Shown here piece by piece: positions 26,051 through 38,107 of a DNA stretch of 50,420 bases. The translations under genes were made by a program, and so were the position numbers. The stretch lies in contig NZ_NPEX01000012.1 in the NCBI RefSeq assembly GCF_003258865.1, positions 1 through 50,420 of the forward strand, read 5' to 3'. The DNA comes from Rhodoplanes roseus (GTDB taxonomy: Bacteria > Pseudomonadota > Alphaproteobacteria > Rhizobiales > Xanthobacteraceae). The notes below the pieces were generated by a model that saw only the letters and a list, made by a program, of their open reading frames with translations, had not been told where the DNA came from and did no database searches. Position 1 is the first letter of the stretch. Every line of letters starts with the position of its first letter.

Positions 26051-27054
26051 GAGACACCTCCGAGCAGCGGACCCGCGGCGACGCGCAGGGCGTCGAGCCC
26101 GGCCGTCACGTAGGGCGCGACCCAATGGTCGACCAGCAGCACGGCGAACAGGACGAACAGGTAGTAGAGCGAGAAGCCGAACAGCCGCTTGGCGAGCCGG
26201 TCGGTCGCCTGCGCATCGCCGGCGCGCCACAGCCGGACCGACAGCCACAGGATTTTCGCGCCCGCAAAGGCGGCGACCGCACCGTACAGGATCCCGGCCT
26301 CGCCGATCAGGAAGGGCGACACGCCGATCGGCGCCAGCAGCATCGCGTGCAGGAGGATCTGCCGCTTGGTCTCGGCCACGCCGGAGACGACCGGCAGCAT
26401 CGGGATGCCGGCACGGGCGTAGTCGTCGCTCCGCCACAGCGAGAGCGCCCAGAAGTGCGGCGGCGTCCAGAAGAAGATGATCAGGAACAGGAGCACCGGC
26501 TCGACCGCGAGGCTGCCGGTGGCGGCCGCCCAGCCGATCATCGGCGGCACCGCGCCGGCCGCCCCGCCGATCACGATGTTCTGCGAGGTCGCCCGCTTGA
26601 GCCACATCGAGTAGACGACGGCGTAGAACACGATCGTGAAGGCGAGCAGGCCGGCGGCGAGCCAGCCGGCGACCAGGCCCAGCACGGCGACCGAGCCGAC
26701 CGCGAGCGTCGAGCCGAAGGCGAGCGCCTCGCCGCCGGTCACCCGGCCGGACGGAATCGGACGACGCGCGGTGCGCGACATCACCCGGTCGATGTCGGCG
26801 TCCCACCACATGTTCAGCGCGCCGGCGGCGCCGGCGCCCACCGCGATGCAGAGCAGCGCCGCGAAGCCGATCACCGGATGCAGCCGGTCCGGCGCGACCA
26901 GCATTCCGACCAGCGCCGTGAACACCACGAGCGACATCACGCGCGGCTTCATCAGCGCGACGTAGTCGCGCACCTCGGCCAGGCTCGGCTCGGCGACGAG
27001 CGCGGTGGCCGGCATCGGACGTGACAGGTCGGCACCGTCGGTGACGAGAGACAT
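26047..27054 (-). CDS. ctaB: Protoheme IX farnesyltransferase (heme O synthase)
   Basis: A 335-aa UbiA-superfamily prenyltransferase making heme O from heme B and farnesyl diphosphate. The first Asp-rich site [19 protein letters not shown] (81-99) and the second loop [12 protein letters not shown] are present, with about eight to nine membrane helices. The ATG at 27054 ([11 protein letters not shown]) follows GAGG; the in-frame extension to 27171 is not supported. It lies between ctaD and coxF, where heme O/heme A synthesis genes are expected; no ctaA (heme A synthase) is in the window. Confidence 0.95.
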   Translation of the reverse strand: MSLVTDGADLSRPMPATALVAEPSLAEVRDYVALMKPRVMSLVVFTALVGMLVAPDRLHPVIGFAALLCIAVGAGAAGALNMWWDADIDRVMSRTARRPIPSGRVTGGEALAFGSTLAVGSVAVLGLVAGWLAAGLLAFTIVFYAVVYSMWLKRATSQNIVIGGAAGAVPPMIGWAAATGSLAVEPVLLFLIIFFWTPPHFWALSLWRSDDYARAGIPMLPVVSGVAETKRQILLHAMLLAPIGVSPFLIGEAGILYGAVAAFAGAKILWLSVRLWRAGDAQATDRLAKRLFGFSLYYLFVLFAVLLVDHWVAPYVTAGLDALRVAAGPLLGGVS

Positions 27055-27178
27055 TCGGGGGACCTCTGTCTCGCCGCTCGGAGACGCGGCAATCGGTTGT
27101 TCGACGAACGTCGCCCGCGCGAACCGCGCCCGGGCCGGACGGAGCGGCGGCGGGCCGCCGCTCCGGATCATGCGTGCC

Positions 27179-29699
<2,521 letters not shown>

Positions 29700-30148
29700 C
29701 GTGGTCACTGCTCCTTCGTCGGTTGGCCGACGTCTGCGGTCCTTGCGGGGCACGCGACGCGAGGCGGCGAAAAGCAACGGTCCAAAACCGGATGATGTCA
29801 GGAGGTTCCACCGCGCACACGACGGGCGCATAGGCGGACAGCCTCGACGGCACCGGGGGTCTGTACCGCGATTAGGCTCTTCAAACCACAATTCCGCCCC
29901 ACTATCAATGTGCCTCATGGGGCGAGGCGAACGGAATCGCATCCGTCGCGGACGACGGTGCCGAGAACGATGTCCGGCGTCGCGGACGCGGCCCCAGACG
30001 GAGCGAATCGACAGGCGTCTCGACGACGTGACCGTGTACACGGACGGTGTGATTCCGTATCACGAATATAGCCACGCTCGTCCTACGATCCAGGGGCGAA
30101 CGCTGCGGACGTCCGATCCGCGGAAAAGCCCGACCCAAGGAGTTCGCG
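29700..30148. promoter_or_regulatory. Divergent regulatory gap between cox operon and ialB-like gene
   Basis: 449 bp without a supported gene. It must hold the cox operon promoter on the minus strand and the promoter of the plus-strand gene. A minus-strand TTGATA (about 29905-29910) with weak downstream boxes is a possible start region, but no confident -35/-10 pair or FNR/FixK box was found. The small in-frame extensions here are shadows of neighbouring frames. Confidence 0.45.
30032..30063. promoter_or_regulatory. Two adjacent palindromes upstream of the IalB-family gene
   Basis: CCGTGTACACGG (30032-30043) is a perfect 12-bp palindrome, and GTGAT (30049-30053) with ATCAC (30059-30063) is a perfect inverted repeat with a 5-bp centre. 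Both lie about 90-115 bp before the ATG at 30149, a usual operator position. The binding protein is unknown. Confidence 0.35.
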
Positions 30149-30712
30149 ATGGGTGCGTTCTCGATTCGAAAGGCCGCGCGCGCGGCCGCGCATCCGGCCG
30201 CCCGGCTGCCGGTCGCCGGCCTCGTCTCGCGGCTCTTTCTGGTCCTCGCCGCGACGGGCGCGCTCGTCTCGGCCGCATCGGCGCAGGGCGCGGTCCGCTC
30301 GGTCCACGAGGACTGGCAGATCCGCTGCGAAACGCCGCCCGGCGCGCAATCCGAGCAATGCGCGCTGTTCCAGAGCGTGGTCGCCGAGGACCGCGCCAAT
30401 GTCGGCCTCACCGTGCTGGTTCTGCGGACCGCCGACCAGAAGACGCGGTTGATGCGCGTGCAGGCGCCGCTCGGCGTGCTGCTGCCCGCCGGGCTGGGCC
30501 TGAAGGTCGACAACGCCGATGTCGGCCGCGCCGGCTTCGTGCGCTGCCTGCCGCGCGGCTGCTACGCCGAGGTCGTGATGGACGAGAACCTCATCAAGCA
30601 GTTCCGCAGCGGCCAGACGGCGACCTTCTTCATCTTCCAGACGCCCGAGGAAGGCATCGGCTTTCCGATGAGCCTGAAGGGATTCGGCGACGGTTTCGAC
30701 AAGCTTCCTTGA
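30149..30712 (+). CDS. IalB-family secreted protein
   Basis: A 187-aa invasion-associated-locus-B family protein. It has a signal peptide (about 25-46, ending ASAQG) and the family pattern HEDWQIRCETPPG...QSEQCALFQ, LPAGLGLKVD, RCLPRGCYAEVVMDENLI and a terminal F(I/P)SLKGF segment. Conserved cysteines (two pairs) probably form disulphides. Despite the name, the family is widespread in free-living bacteria and its biochemical role is unsettled. AAGGAG lies 8 bp before the ATG. Confidence 0.88.
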   Translation: MGAFSIRKAARAAAHPAARLPVAGLVSRLFLVLAATGALVSAASAQGAVRSVHEDWQIRCETPPGAQSEQCALFQSVVAEDRANVGLTVLVLRTADQKTRLMRVQAPLGVLLPAGLGLKVDNADVGRAGFVRCLPRGCYAEVVMDENLIKQFRSGQTATFFIFQTPEEGIGFPMSLKGFGDGFDKLP

Positions 30713-30822
30713 CAGTCGGCCAGTCTTGACAGCGCGATGTGCTGCGAACATCACCGCGACGCTCGAAACCGCGCCCGGCGCGCTCTGATTCGGCGCCGCC
30801 GGACTGCAGGAGGTGGCCCGTG

Positions 30823-32112
30823 ATGGCGGCCGAGATCACGACACGTAAACCGGCGACCGGACCGCGCAGACACAACCGTCGCGCACGCCTGACACCGAGG
30901 CTCCTGACCTCGACGCTCCTGGCGGCGGCACTCGGCACGATGGTTCTCGGCGCGACCGCTGCGGTCGCCGAGGCGCCCTGCCGCACCACCGGAAGCTTCG
31001 AGAGCTGGCTCGAGCGTTTCAAGCAGGAGGCGGTCCAGCAGGGAATTTCGCGCAACGCCATCGCGGCGGCGGCGCCCTACCTCGTCTATGACCAGCGCAT
31101 CGTCAACATCGACCGCGGCCAGAAATTCTTCGCCCAGAGCTTCCTGCAGTTCTCCGACAAGATGCTGCCGGCCTACCGACTGCAGAAGGGCACCGAGCAG
31201 CTCGGCAAGCACGCCGCGCTGTTCGCCCGCGCCGAGAAGCAGTACGGCGTCCCGGGCCCGGTGATCGTCGCGTTCTGGGGACTGGAGAGCGACTTCGGCG
31301 TCGCCATGGGCAAGGACCACGCGATCCGCTCGCTGGCGACGCTCGCCTACGACTGCCGCCGCTCGGAGATGTTTCGCGGCCATCTGTTCGACGCGCTGCG
31401 CATGATCGAGCGCGGCGACCTGCAGCCGGCCGAGATGGTCGGCTCCTGGGCCGGCGAGCTCGGCCAGACCCAGATGATGCCGTCCGAGTACATGAAGCAC
31501 GCCATCGACTGGGACGGCGACGGCCACCGCAACCTGCTCAAGAGCCCGGCCGACGTGATCGGCTCGAGCGCCAGCTACCTCCAGGAGCTCGGCTGGCGGC
31601 GCGGCGAGCCGTGGATGCGCGAGGTCAGGGTTCCGGCCAGCATGCCGTGGGACCAGGCCGATCTGGCGATCCAGCACCCGCACGCCAAATGGGCCGAATG
31701 GGGCGTGACGCTGCGCGACGGCAAGGCGCTGCCGAACGGCGGGCCGCCCGCCTCGCTGCTGCTGCCGATGGGGCGGCTCGGTCCGGCCTTCCTGGTCTAT
31801 CCGAACTTCCAGGCCTACCTGAAGTGGAACGCGTCGCTGGTCTATGCCACCACGGCCGCCTATTACGCGACGCGGGTCGCCGGCGCGCCGCCGATGTCGC
31901 GCGGCGCCCCCGGCATCCCGGTGCTCTCTCAGGACGAGGGCAAGGAGCTGCAGCAGCTCTTGAACCGGGCCGGCTGGGACGTCGGCGTGCCGGACGGCAA
32001 GATCGGCGCCGGCACCCGCACGGCGATCAAGCAGGCCCAGATGAAGCTCGGCCTGCCGGCGGATTCCTATCCGACGCCGGAGCTGCTCGCCCGGCTGCGC
32101 GCCGGACGGTGA
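30823..32112 (+). CDS. Lytic murein transglycosylase, MltB type with peptidoglycan-binding domain
   Basis: A 429-aa periplasmic enzyme. An N-terminal hydrophobic segment (about 26-48) is a signal/anchor; the SLT_2 (MltB) domain covers about 56-350 with catalytic Glu155 in AFWGLESDFG and the GELGQTQMMPSEY substrate loop; a PG_binding_1 domain at about 365-425 ends the protein (LLNRAGWDVGVPDGKIGAGT). It cleaves glycan strands to 1,6-anhydro-muropeptides. AGGAGG precedes the start; GTG 30820 is an equal alternative. Confidence 0.92.
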   Translation: MAAEITTRKPATGPRRHNRRARLTPRLLTSTLLAAALGTMVLGATAAVAEAPCRTTGSFESWLERFKQEAVQQGISRNAIAAAAPYLVYDQRIVNIDRGQKFFAQSFLQFSDKMLPAYRLQKGTEQLGKHAALFARAEKQYGVPGPVIVAFWGLESDFGVAMGKDHAIRSLATLAYDCRRSEMFRGHLFDALRMIERGDLQPAEMVGSWAGELGQTQMMPSEYMKHAIDWDGDGHRNLLKSPADVIGSSASYLQELGWRRGEPWMREVRVPASMPWDQADLAIQHPHAKWAEWGVTLRDGKALPNGGPPASLLLPMGRLGPAFLVYPNFQAYLKWNASLVYATTAAYYATRVAGAPPMSRGAPGIPVLSQDEGKELQQLLNRAGWDVGVPDGKIGAGTRTAIKQAQMKLGLPADSYPTPELLARLRAGR

Positions 32113-32181
32113 GGCCGTCGTCCTCCCGGCCGCCCTCCCCTCGCGGGAGAAGCAAGACGCGAGTCGACTGCAAGGCCGACC

Positions 32182-33042
32182 TCACCGCGAGACGCGGACG
32201 CGCGGGCGGCTGGCTTGGCCCTCGGTGTCGTCGGCCTGCATGGCCGCCTCGATGTTGCGCGCCGAGGCGATCACCAGGGGCGCCAGGCGGGCTCGCAGCA
32301 CCTCGTCGTAGCGCGGCTTGGGCACCAGGAAGCTGAGGCTGCCGATGACGGCGCGGCGCGCGCCGAACACCGGCGCCGCGACGGCGGCGCGGACCTGGTC
32401 GACGTCCCCCGAGGCGGCAGCGTAGCCGGCCCGCCGGAAGGCGGCGAGGTGGCGGCGGAAGTCCTCCCAGCTCTGGCCGAGGCCGGCGGTCGCGATCTCC
32501 GCCGCATTGGCCGTGAACAGCGACTTCAGCGTGCGGTTCGGCAGATGCGCCAGGATGATCTTCGAGGTGGCGCCGCGGAACAGCGGCATCGGCCGGCCGC
32601 GCTGGAACACGATCGGCTCCTGCGGTCCGCGCCCCATCTCCTGGTGCACGCACATGACGCGATCGTGGAACAGGCGGCAGAGCAGCACGGCGCCGCCCTC
32701 CGACGCATGCTCGATCAGCTCGGTCATGACGCCGCGGGCCGCATTGAGCATCGGATCGCAGAGCTGGATCTGGCGATCCATCTGGATGATGGCCGGGCCG
32801 AGCGTGTAGCTCGCGCCGGACACCGGGCTGATCAGCCCCGCCCGGGTGAGCCGCTTGAAATAGCGATAGGCCGTGGTGGCGGACACGCCGAGCTGCACGG
32901 CGGCATCCTCCACGGTCCACTCCGGGCGCTCGATGGTGAACAGTCCGAGGACCGCCAGCAGCCGGTCGCCACTGCTCGGCAGACCCCCCTCTTCCTTGGA
33001 GCGGCCTCCACCGGGGCCGCGCACCGGACTCGGATAAGACAC
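32182..33042 (-). CDS. IclR-family transcriptional regulator
   Basis: About 286 aa: a winged helix-turn-helix (about 25-85: RLLAVLGLFTIERPEWTVEDA, then LGVSATTAYRYFKRLTRAGLI) and an IclR effector domain to the C-terminus (SEGGAVLLCRL, GRPMPLFRGATSKIILAHL, SGDVDQVRAAVAAPVFG). GTG 33042 after a GGGGGG run is chosen because the upstream ATG 33117 would put a candidate operator inside the gene, but the ATG form (311 aa) is not excluded. Divergent from an MFS transporter gene, its likely target. Confidence 0.87.
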   Translation of the reverse strand: MSYPSPVRGPGGGRSKEEGGLPSSGDRLLAVLGLFTIERPEWTVEDAAVQLGVSATTAYRYFKRLTRAGLISPVSGASYTLGPAIIQMDRQIQLCDPMLNAARGVMTELIEHASEGGAVLLCRLFHDRVMCVHQEMGRGPQEPIVFQRGRPMPLFRGATSKIILAHLPNRTLKSLFTANAAEIATAGLGQSWEDFRRHLAAFRRAGYAAASGDVDQVRAAVAAPVFGARRAVIGSLSFLVPKPRYDEVLRARLAPLVIASARNIEAAMQADDTEGQASRPRVRVSR

Positions 33043-33070
33043 TGTCGTAACCCCCCGTAGTTGTGGTACC

Positions 33071-33086
33071 GTCGCACTAGTGACAC
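33071..33086. promoter_or_regulatory. Candidate IclR-type operator
   Basis: The palindrome GTNNCACTAGTGNNAC with a perfect CACTAGTG core lies 29 bp upstream of the preferred IclR start and in the gap to the divergent MFS gene. It is further framed by TTGTG (33061) and CACAA (33084). The position suits autoregulation and control of the transporter. A leader of 297 bp (33043-33339) separates the two genes; no clear promoter for the transporter was found in it. Confidence 0.4.
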
Positions 33087-33339
33087 AACCCTGAGACGTT
33101 TCAAGCTTTTCTTCCATAACGTGCAACTTTAACTGAATTTTAGGGACTTTGGCAGTCCGAACGCACTGATCAATTGAGGTTTTTTGGGACGTGCCGGATC
33201 CGAGTCCAGCGGTCCTAGCTGCGTGACTCGCCACAGGAATCCAAACGGACACAATTTGGGCGGGAGGAGCCGGGGGCAGGAACGTTCCGGCCGGCTCGGT
33301 CGTTGGGCCGTACCGGCGGCCGATCGACGGCGGCGCCGT

Positions 33340-35145
33340 GTGACCCGCATCGCACCACCAGCATCGGACGACAGCGTGCCCGACCTTCCCACCCCTCCGG
33401 TCGACGATCCGCCGGCCGCGCCGGTTCCTCGCGCCGCTGCGCCGCCGCGCCGCCCGGTGGACGACCCGTCGCCCGGTCCGGCCGATCCCGGCCCCTTGGA
33501 CGACCCGCCGCCGACGCGGCCGACCGATCCGGTCGAGGAGCCGCCGCCCGACGCGGACGAGCCCGGCCCGATCGAGGAGCCGCCGCCCGGCCACGAGGAG
33601 ACGCCCGACATCGACGACCCGCTCGAACGCCCCGAGCCGCCACCGCTGCAGGTGCTCCGGGCCGGCACGCCGACGGCCGGCACGGCGCCGGGCGGCACGG
33701 TGCCGGGCGGCACAGTGCCGCTGGGCGCCGTCGTCGAGACCGACCTGCCGGCGCGGCTCGACCGGCTGCCCTGGGGCCGCTTCCACGTGCTGGTGATCGC
33801 CGCCCTCGGCATCACCTGGATCCTCGACGGGCTCGAGGTGACGCTCGCCGGCACCCTGGCGGGCGCGCTCAAGCAGAGCCCGGTGCTGCAATTTTCCAAC
33901 GCCGACGTCGGTTTCGCAACCAGCGCCTATCTGCTCGGTGCGGTTCTGGGCGCGGTCGGCTTCGGCTGGCTGACCGACCGGCTCGGCCGCAAGAAGCTGT
34001 TCTTCATCACGCTCGCCGTCTATCTGAGCGCCACCGCGGCGACCGCCCTGACCTGGGACGTGTGGAGCTTCGCGGCAATGCGCTTCATCACCGGCGCCGG
34101 CATCGGCGGCGAGTACACGGCGATCAACTCGACCATCCAGGAGCTGGTGCCGGCGCGGGTGCGCGGCTGGACCGACCTGGTGGTCAACGGCAGCTTCTGG
34201 CTCGGCGCCGCGGCCGGCGCGTTCGGCTCGATCCTGGTGCTCGATCCCACGCTGATGCATCCCGAATACGGCTGGCGCATCGCCTTCCTGATCGGCGCCG
34301 TGCTGGGCCTCATCGTGCTGCTCATGCGCATGTGGATCCCGGAAAGTCCGCGCTGGCTGATGACCCACGGACGTGTCGCAGAGGCCGAGGCGATCGTCGC
34401 CGGCATCGAGCGGCGCGTGCTCGGCCACGGCGCCCGCCGGCCCGACGATCTGCCCACGGTGCGGCTGCGGGTGCGCCTGTTCACGCCGCTCTCCGACGTC
34501 GCCGACGCACTCCTGGTGCGCTATCGCGGCCGCGCCGTGATCGGCCTCGTGCTGATGGTCGCGCAGGCGTTCTTCTTCAACGCCGTGTTCTTCACCTACG
34601 CGCTGGTGCTGACCGACTTCTACGGCGTGCCGGTCGGCCATGTCGGCTGGTACATCCTGCCCTTCTCGATCGGCAACTTCCTCGGGCCGCTGCTGCTCGG
34701 GCGGTTCTTCGACACGCTCGGCCGCCGCACCATGATCGTGTTCACCTATGCGATCTCGGGCGTGCTGCTGGCGATCTCGGGATTCATGTTCCAGCAGGAG
34801 CTGATCACGGTCGCCCAGCAGACCTTCGCCTGGACCGTGGTGTTCTTCTTCGCCTCGGCGGCGGCGAGCTCGGCCTATCTGACCGTCAGCGAGACGTTTC
34901 CGCTGGAGATCCGGGCGCTGACCATCGCGGTGTTCTATGCGCTCGGCACCGGGATCGGCGGCGTCGCCGGGCCGTGGCTGTTCGGCTCGCTGATCGATTC
35001 GGGCTCGCGCAGCAGCGTGTTCGCGGGCTATCTGTTCGGCGCGGCCCTGATGGTCGCCGCCGCCGCGGTGCATTGGCGCTGGGGCGTCGCCGCCGAAGGA
35101 AAGAGCCTGGAGGACGTGGCGCAGCCGCTCGCGGCCGTCGACTGA
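33340..35145 (+). CDS. MFS transporter with long Pro/Asp-rich N-terminal tail
   Basis: About 601 aa from GTG 33340. Residues 1-135 are a disordered tail of Pro, Asp, Glu and Gly with repeated DDPP/EEPPP blocks; codon third positions there are nearly all G/C, so it looks translated. The transporter proper starts at LPARLDRLPWGRFHVLVIA and has twelve membrane helices, the loop motifs DRLGRKK and PESPRWLM, and GAGIGGEYTAINS, pointing to the sugar/metabolite-H+ symporter branch. A GTG at 33652 would give the usual 497 aa without the tail. The substrate is unknown; the otsB gene follows after 20 bp. Confidence 0.86.
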   Translation: MTRIAPPASDDSVPDLPTPPVDDPPAAPVPRAAAPPRRPVDDPSPGPADPGPLDDPPPTRPTDPVEEPPPDADEPGPIEEPPPGHEETPDIDDPLERPEPPPLQVLRAGTPTAGTAPGGTVPGGTVPLGAVVETDLPARLDRLPWGRFHVLVIAALGITWILDGLEVTLAGTLAGALKQSPVLQFSNADVGFATSAYLLGAVLGAVGFGWLTDRLGRKKLFFITLAVYLSATAATALTWDVWSFAAMRFITGAGIGGEYTAINSTIQELVPARVRGWTDLVVNGSFWLGAAAGAFGSILVLDPTLMHPEYGWRIAFLIGAVLGLIVLLMRMWIPESPRWLMTHGRVAEAEAIVAGIERRVLGHGARRPDDLPTVRLRVRLFTPLSDVADALLVRYRGRAVIGLVLMVAQAFFFNAVFFTYALVLTDFYGVPVGHVGWYILPFSIGNFLGPLLLGRFFDTLGRRTMIVFTYAISGVLLAISGFMFQQELITVAQQTFAWTVVFFFASAAASSAYLTVSETFPLEIRALTIAVFYALGTGIGGVAGPWLFGSLIDSGSRSSVFAGYLFGAALMVAAAAVHWRWGVAAEGKSLEDVAQPLAAVD

Positions 35146-35165
35146 GGAACGGACCAGAACCCGAC

Positions 35166-35924
35166 ATGACGCCTGTGATGCCCGCCGACACCATCGACCT
35201 GGACGAGGTCGCCCTGCTGCTCGACATCGACGGCACGCTGCTCGACTTCGCGCCGACGCCGCGCGAGGTGTGGGTGCCGCCCTCGCTGCGCCAGACGTTG
35301 AACGGGCTGCTCGCCCGCACCGGCGGGGCGCTGGCGCTGGTGAGCGGCCGCTCGCTGGCCGATCTCGACCTGCTGTTCGCACCGCTGGAGTTGCCGGCGA
35401 TCGGCGGCCACGGCGCCGAACTGCGCGTCGCGCCCGGCCAGCGCTCCGATCCCGACCGCACGCCGGCGCTCGATCCGATGGTCAAGCGCAAGCTCGCCAG
35501 CGTCGCCGAGATCGGCCCCGGCGTGCTGCTGGAGGACAAGGGCTACTCGCTCGCCTTGCACTACCGGCTGGCGCCCGACAAGGGCGACGAGGTGAAGGCG
35601 ATGGTGACGGCGATCTGCGAGTCGTTTCCCGAGTTTCCGCTGGAGGCCCTGCCCGGCAAGTCGGTCGTCGAGGTGAAGCCCGCCGCCTTCGACAAGGCGA
35701 CCGCGGTCGCCGAGCTGATGCAGCTGCCGCCCTTCGCCGGACGCCGGCCCATCTTCGTCGGCGACGACGTCACCGACGAGCGGGTGTTTCCCATCCTGCC
35801 GCCGCTGCGCGGCATCGGCTTCTCGGTCGGCCACCGCGCCGCCGACGCCGACGGCTGCTTCGACCGCCCGGCCGACGTGCGCGCCTGGCTCGACGGCCTG
35901 CTGGAGCGCCAAGCGGTGGGGTGA
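35166..35924 (+). CDS. otsB: Trehalose-6-phosphate phosphatase
   Basis: A 252-aa HAD-superfamily phosphatase releasing trehalose from trehalose 6-phosphate. LLLDIDGTLLDF gives the nucleophile Asp20 and Asp22; VSGRSL, GGHGAELR, KPAAFDKATAV (with the conserved lysine) and VGDDVTDERVF complete the family motifs. No otsA (trehalose-6-phosphate synthase) lies in the window. It is probably co-transcribed with the MFS gene upstream. Confidence 0.92.
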   Translation: MTPVMPADTIDLDEVALLLDIDGTLLDFAPTPREVWVPPSLRQTLNGLLARTGGALALVSGRSLADLDLLFAPLELPAIGGHGAELRVAPGQRSDPDRTPALDPMVKRKLASVAEIGPGVLLEDKGYSLALHYRLAPDKGDEVKAMVTAICESFPEFPLEALPGKSVVEVKPAAFDKATAVAELMQLPPFAGRRPIFVGDDVTDERVFPILPPLRGIGFSVGHRAADADGCFDRPADVRAWLDGLLERQAVG

Positions 35925-35950
35925 GGACTCCGCACTCTCATGCCGAACAT

Positions 35951-36074
35951 CTCCTCATGGTGAGGAGCGCTCCGAAGGAGCGCGTCTCGAACCATGCGGC
36001 CACCTAGCCCAGGCGATCCGTGGCCGCCCTCGCCCTTCGAGACGCCCGCTGTGCGGGCTCCTCAGGGTGAGGGC
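35951..36074. repeat. Inverted pair of palindromic intergenic repeats
   Basis: Two ~50-bp copies in opposite orientation, about 35951-36003 and 36022-36074, separated by about 18 bp. Both share CCTCA(N)3TGAGGAGC, a variable GC-rich stem, GCGTCTCGAA and GCGGCCAC in order. The unit resembles a dispersed repeat frequent in Bradyrhizobium/Rhodopseudomonas-type genomes. Sitting between convergent otsB and the GH15 gene, it could end transcription both ways. Confidence 0.6.
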
Positions 36075-36085
36075 GGAACGGTCCA

Positions 36086-37897
36086 TCACGATTCCGCGGT
36101 CGCCTCCTCCTGCAGCTCGGCGCGGGCGGGCGGACGGGCGGCGAGGAGATTGTAGGCGCTGTTGACGAGCGCGACGTGGGTGAAGGCCTGGGGGAAGTTG
36201 CCGACCTGGCGCTGGGCCGGGACGTCGTACTCCTCGGCCAGGAGCCCGACGTCGTTGCGCAGGGCGAGCAGCCGGTCGAACAGCGCGCGTGCTTCCGCGT
36301 GGCGGCCCTGCAGCACATAGGCGTCGACCAGCCAGAAGCTGCAGGCGAGGAACACGCCCTCGCCCGGCGGCAGGCCGTCGCGGGTCCGATCGGTGCGGTA
36401 GCGCAGCACGAAACCGTCGGCGAGCAGATCCTCCTCGATCGCCCTGATGGTGGCGGACACCCGCGGATCGTCGGGCGGCAGAAAGCCGAGCTTAGGCAGC
36501 AGCAGAAGGCTCGCGTCGAGCTCCTTCGATCCGTAGGACTGCACGAAGCAGCCGCGCTCCGGATCGAGCCCGCGCGCCAGAACGTCGGCCCGGATGGCGT
36601 CGCGCATCCCCTTCCAGCGCTCGACCGGGCCGGGCAGGCCGTACTCCTCGGCGCTCAGGATGGCGCGGTCGAAGGCGACCCAGCACATCAGCTTCGAGAA
36701 CACGAAGTGGACCCGCGGGCCCCGCACCTCCCAGATGCCCTCGTCCGGCTCCCGCCACATGGTCTCCAGATAGTCGAGCAGGCGGAGCTGCAGGTCCCAG
36801 CCGGAGCTCTCCGGCGCGAGGCCGCCACGGCGGGCGTGGTGGAACGTCGCCATCACCTCGCCGAACACGTCGAGCTGGAGCTGATCGTGCGCGGCGTTGC
36901 CGATGCGCACCGGCCGCGAGTTCTCGTAGCCGGCGAGCCACGACACCTCCCATTCGGTGAGGCGGCGCTCGCCGGCGAGGCCGTACATGATCTGGATCTG
37001 CTCGGGGCTGCCGGCGACGGCGCGCACCAGCCAGTCGCGCCACGCCTGCGCCTCGTGGAAGTAGCCGGCGTTCATCAGCGCGAACAGTGTGAGGGTCGAG
37101 TCGCGCACCCAGCAGAAGCGGTAGTCCCAGTTGCGCGTGCCGCCGAGGCATTCCGGCAGCGACGTGGTCGGCGCCGCGACGATGCCGCCGGTCGGCGCGT
37201 AGATCAGCGCCTTCAGGGTGACGAGCGAGCGCACCACGGCCGCCGACCAGCGTCCGGCGGAGCGGCAGGTGGACGCCCACTCGCACCAGAACGCCTCGGT
37301 GGCGGCGAGCGCCGGCGCGGCGTCGAACGGCTCCGGCACGGGCCGGTGCGACGGGCTCCAGGCGAGCACGAACGGCACGGTCTCGCCTGCGGCGACCGTG
37401 AACTCCGCGACCGTCCTGAGATCGCGGCCCTCGAGCCGCACCGGCGTGTGCAGCACCACCATGTCGGGCCCCGCGATGGCGCGCAGCGTGCCGTCCTCGA
37501 GGTGGCTCACCCACGGCACGATCGCGCCGGTGCCGAAGCGCAGCACCAGCTCCATGCTCATCACGACGCGGCCGCGCTCGCCGGTGACGAGCCGCACCAC
37601 CTCGGCGGTGCCGTCGCGCAGCGGCATGAAGTCGGTGACCAGCACGGCGCCCGTCGCGGTCTCGAAGCGCGTCTCCAGGATGAGGGTCGAGTCGCGATAG
37701 CGGCGCGTGACGCGCGGCGCGGGATCGCGCGGAGAAATGCGCCAGCGGCCGTTCTCCGGCCCGCCGAGCAGGGCCGCGAAGCAGGCGTCGGAATCGAAGC
37801 GCGGCCAGCACAGCCAGTCGATCGAGCCGGTGCGATCGACGAGCGCGGCGGTCTCGCAGTCGCCGATCAGGGCGTAGTCTTCAATGCGTGATGGCAT
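36086..37897 (-). CDS. Glycoside hydrolase family 15 (glucoamylase/trehalase-like)
   Basis: A 603-aa GH15 protein with no signal peptide. It has the N-terminal beta-sandwich (starting SRIEDYALIGDCETAALVDRTGSIDWLCWPRFDSDACFAALLG in relatives' form) and the (alpha/alpha)6 barrel with NWDYRFCWVRDSTLT, YGLAGERRLTEWEVSWLAGYENSRPVRIGNAA-type substrate loop and LVAEEYD-like LLAEEYDVPAQRQVGNFPQ near the end carrying a catalytic Glu. Family members hydrolyse alpha-glucosidic bonds; several bacterial ones are trehalases. Its place opposite otsB suggests trehalose turnover (inference). Confidence 0.9.
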   Translation of the reverse strand: MPSRIEDYALIGDCETAALVDRTGSIDWLCWPRFDSDACFAALLGGPENGRWRISPRDPAPRVTRRYRDSTLILETRFETATGAVLVTDFMPLRDGTAEVVRLVTGERGRVVMSMELVLRFGTGAIVPWVSHLEDGTLRAIAGPDMVVLHTPVRLEGRDLRTVAEFTVAAGETVPFVLAWSPSHRPVPEPFDAAPALAATEAFWCEWASTCRSAGRWSAAVVRSLVTLKALIYAPTGGIVAAPTTSLPECLGGTRNWDYRFCWVRDSTLTLFALMNAGYFHEAQAWRDWLVRAVAGSPEQIQIMYGLAGERRLTEWEVSWLAGYENSRPVRIGNAAHDQLQLDVFGEVMATFHHARRGGLAPESSGWDLQLRLLDYLETMWREPDEGIWEVRGPRVHFVFSKLMCWVAFDRAILSAEEYGLPGPVERWKGMRDAIRADVLARGLDPERGCFVQSYGSKELDASLLLLPKLGFLPPDDPRVSATIRAIEEDLLADGFVLRYRTDRTRDGLPPGEGVFLACSFWLVDAYVLQGRHAEARALFDRLLALRNDVGLLAEEYDVPAQRQVGNFPQAFTHVALVNSAYNLLAARPPARAELQEEATAES

Positions 37898-38040
37898 GGG
37901 GAGGGTCGGTCACTCGGCTTCACCGCCGCCAGGGTCGCGACCGCGGACACTCCGGTGTTCGACCGGTCGGCTCGGCGCTCGTCGCTGCGGCGGACGGGTG
38001 CTCCGCCGGAGCGGAGCACATCGGGGATGAGGCACGGCGT

Positions 38041-38066
38041 CGGCCCGCCCTCGCGAGGACGGGCCG
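38041..38066 (-). terminator. Possible terminator after the DUF2934 gene
   Basis: CGGCCCG (38041-38047) pairs with CGGGCCG (38060-38066), and the interior CCTCGCGAGG is itself palindromic, giving a 12-bp stem with one mismatch. No T-run follows. Confidence 0.35.
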
Positions 38067-38107
38067 CACCATCACGGGCCAGCAATATGGCTGAACTGAG
38101 CCGCGCG

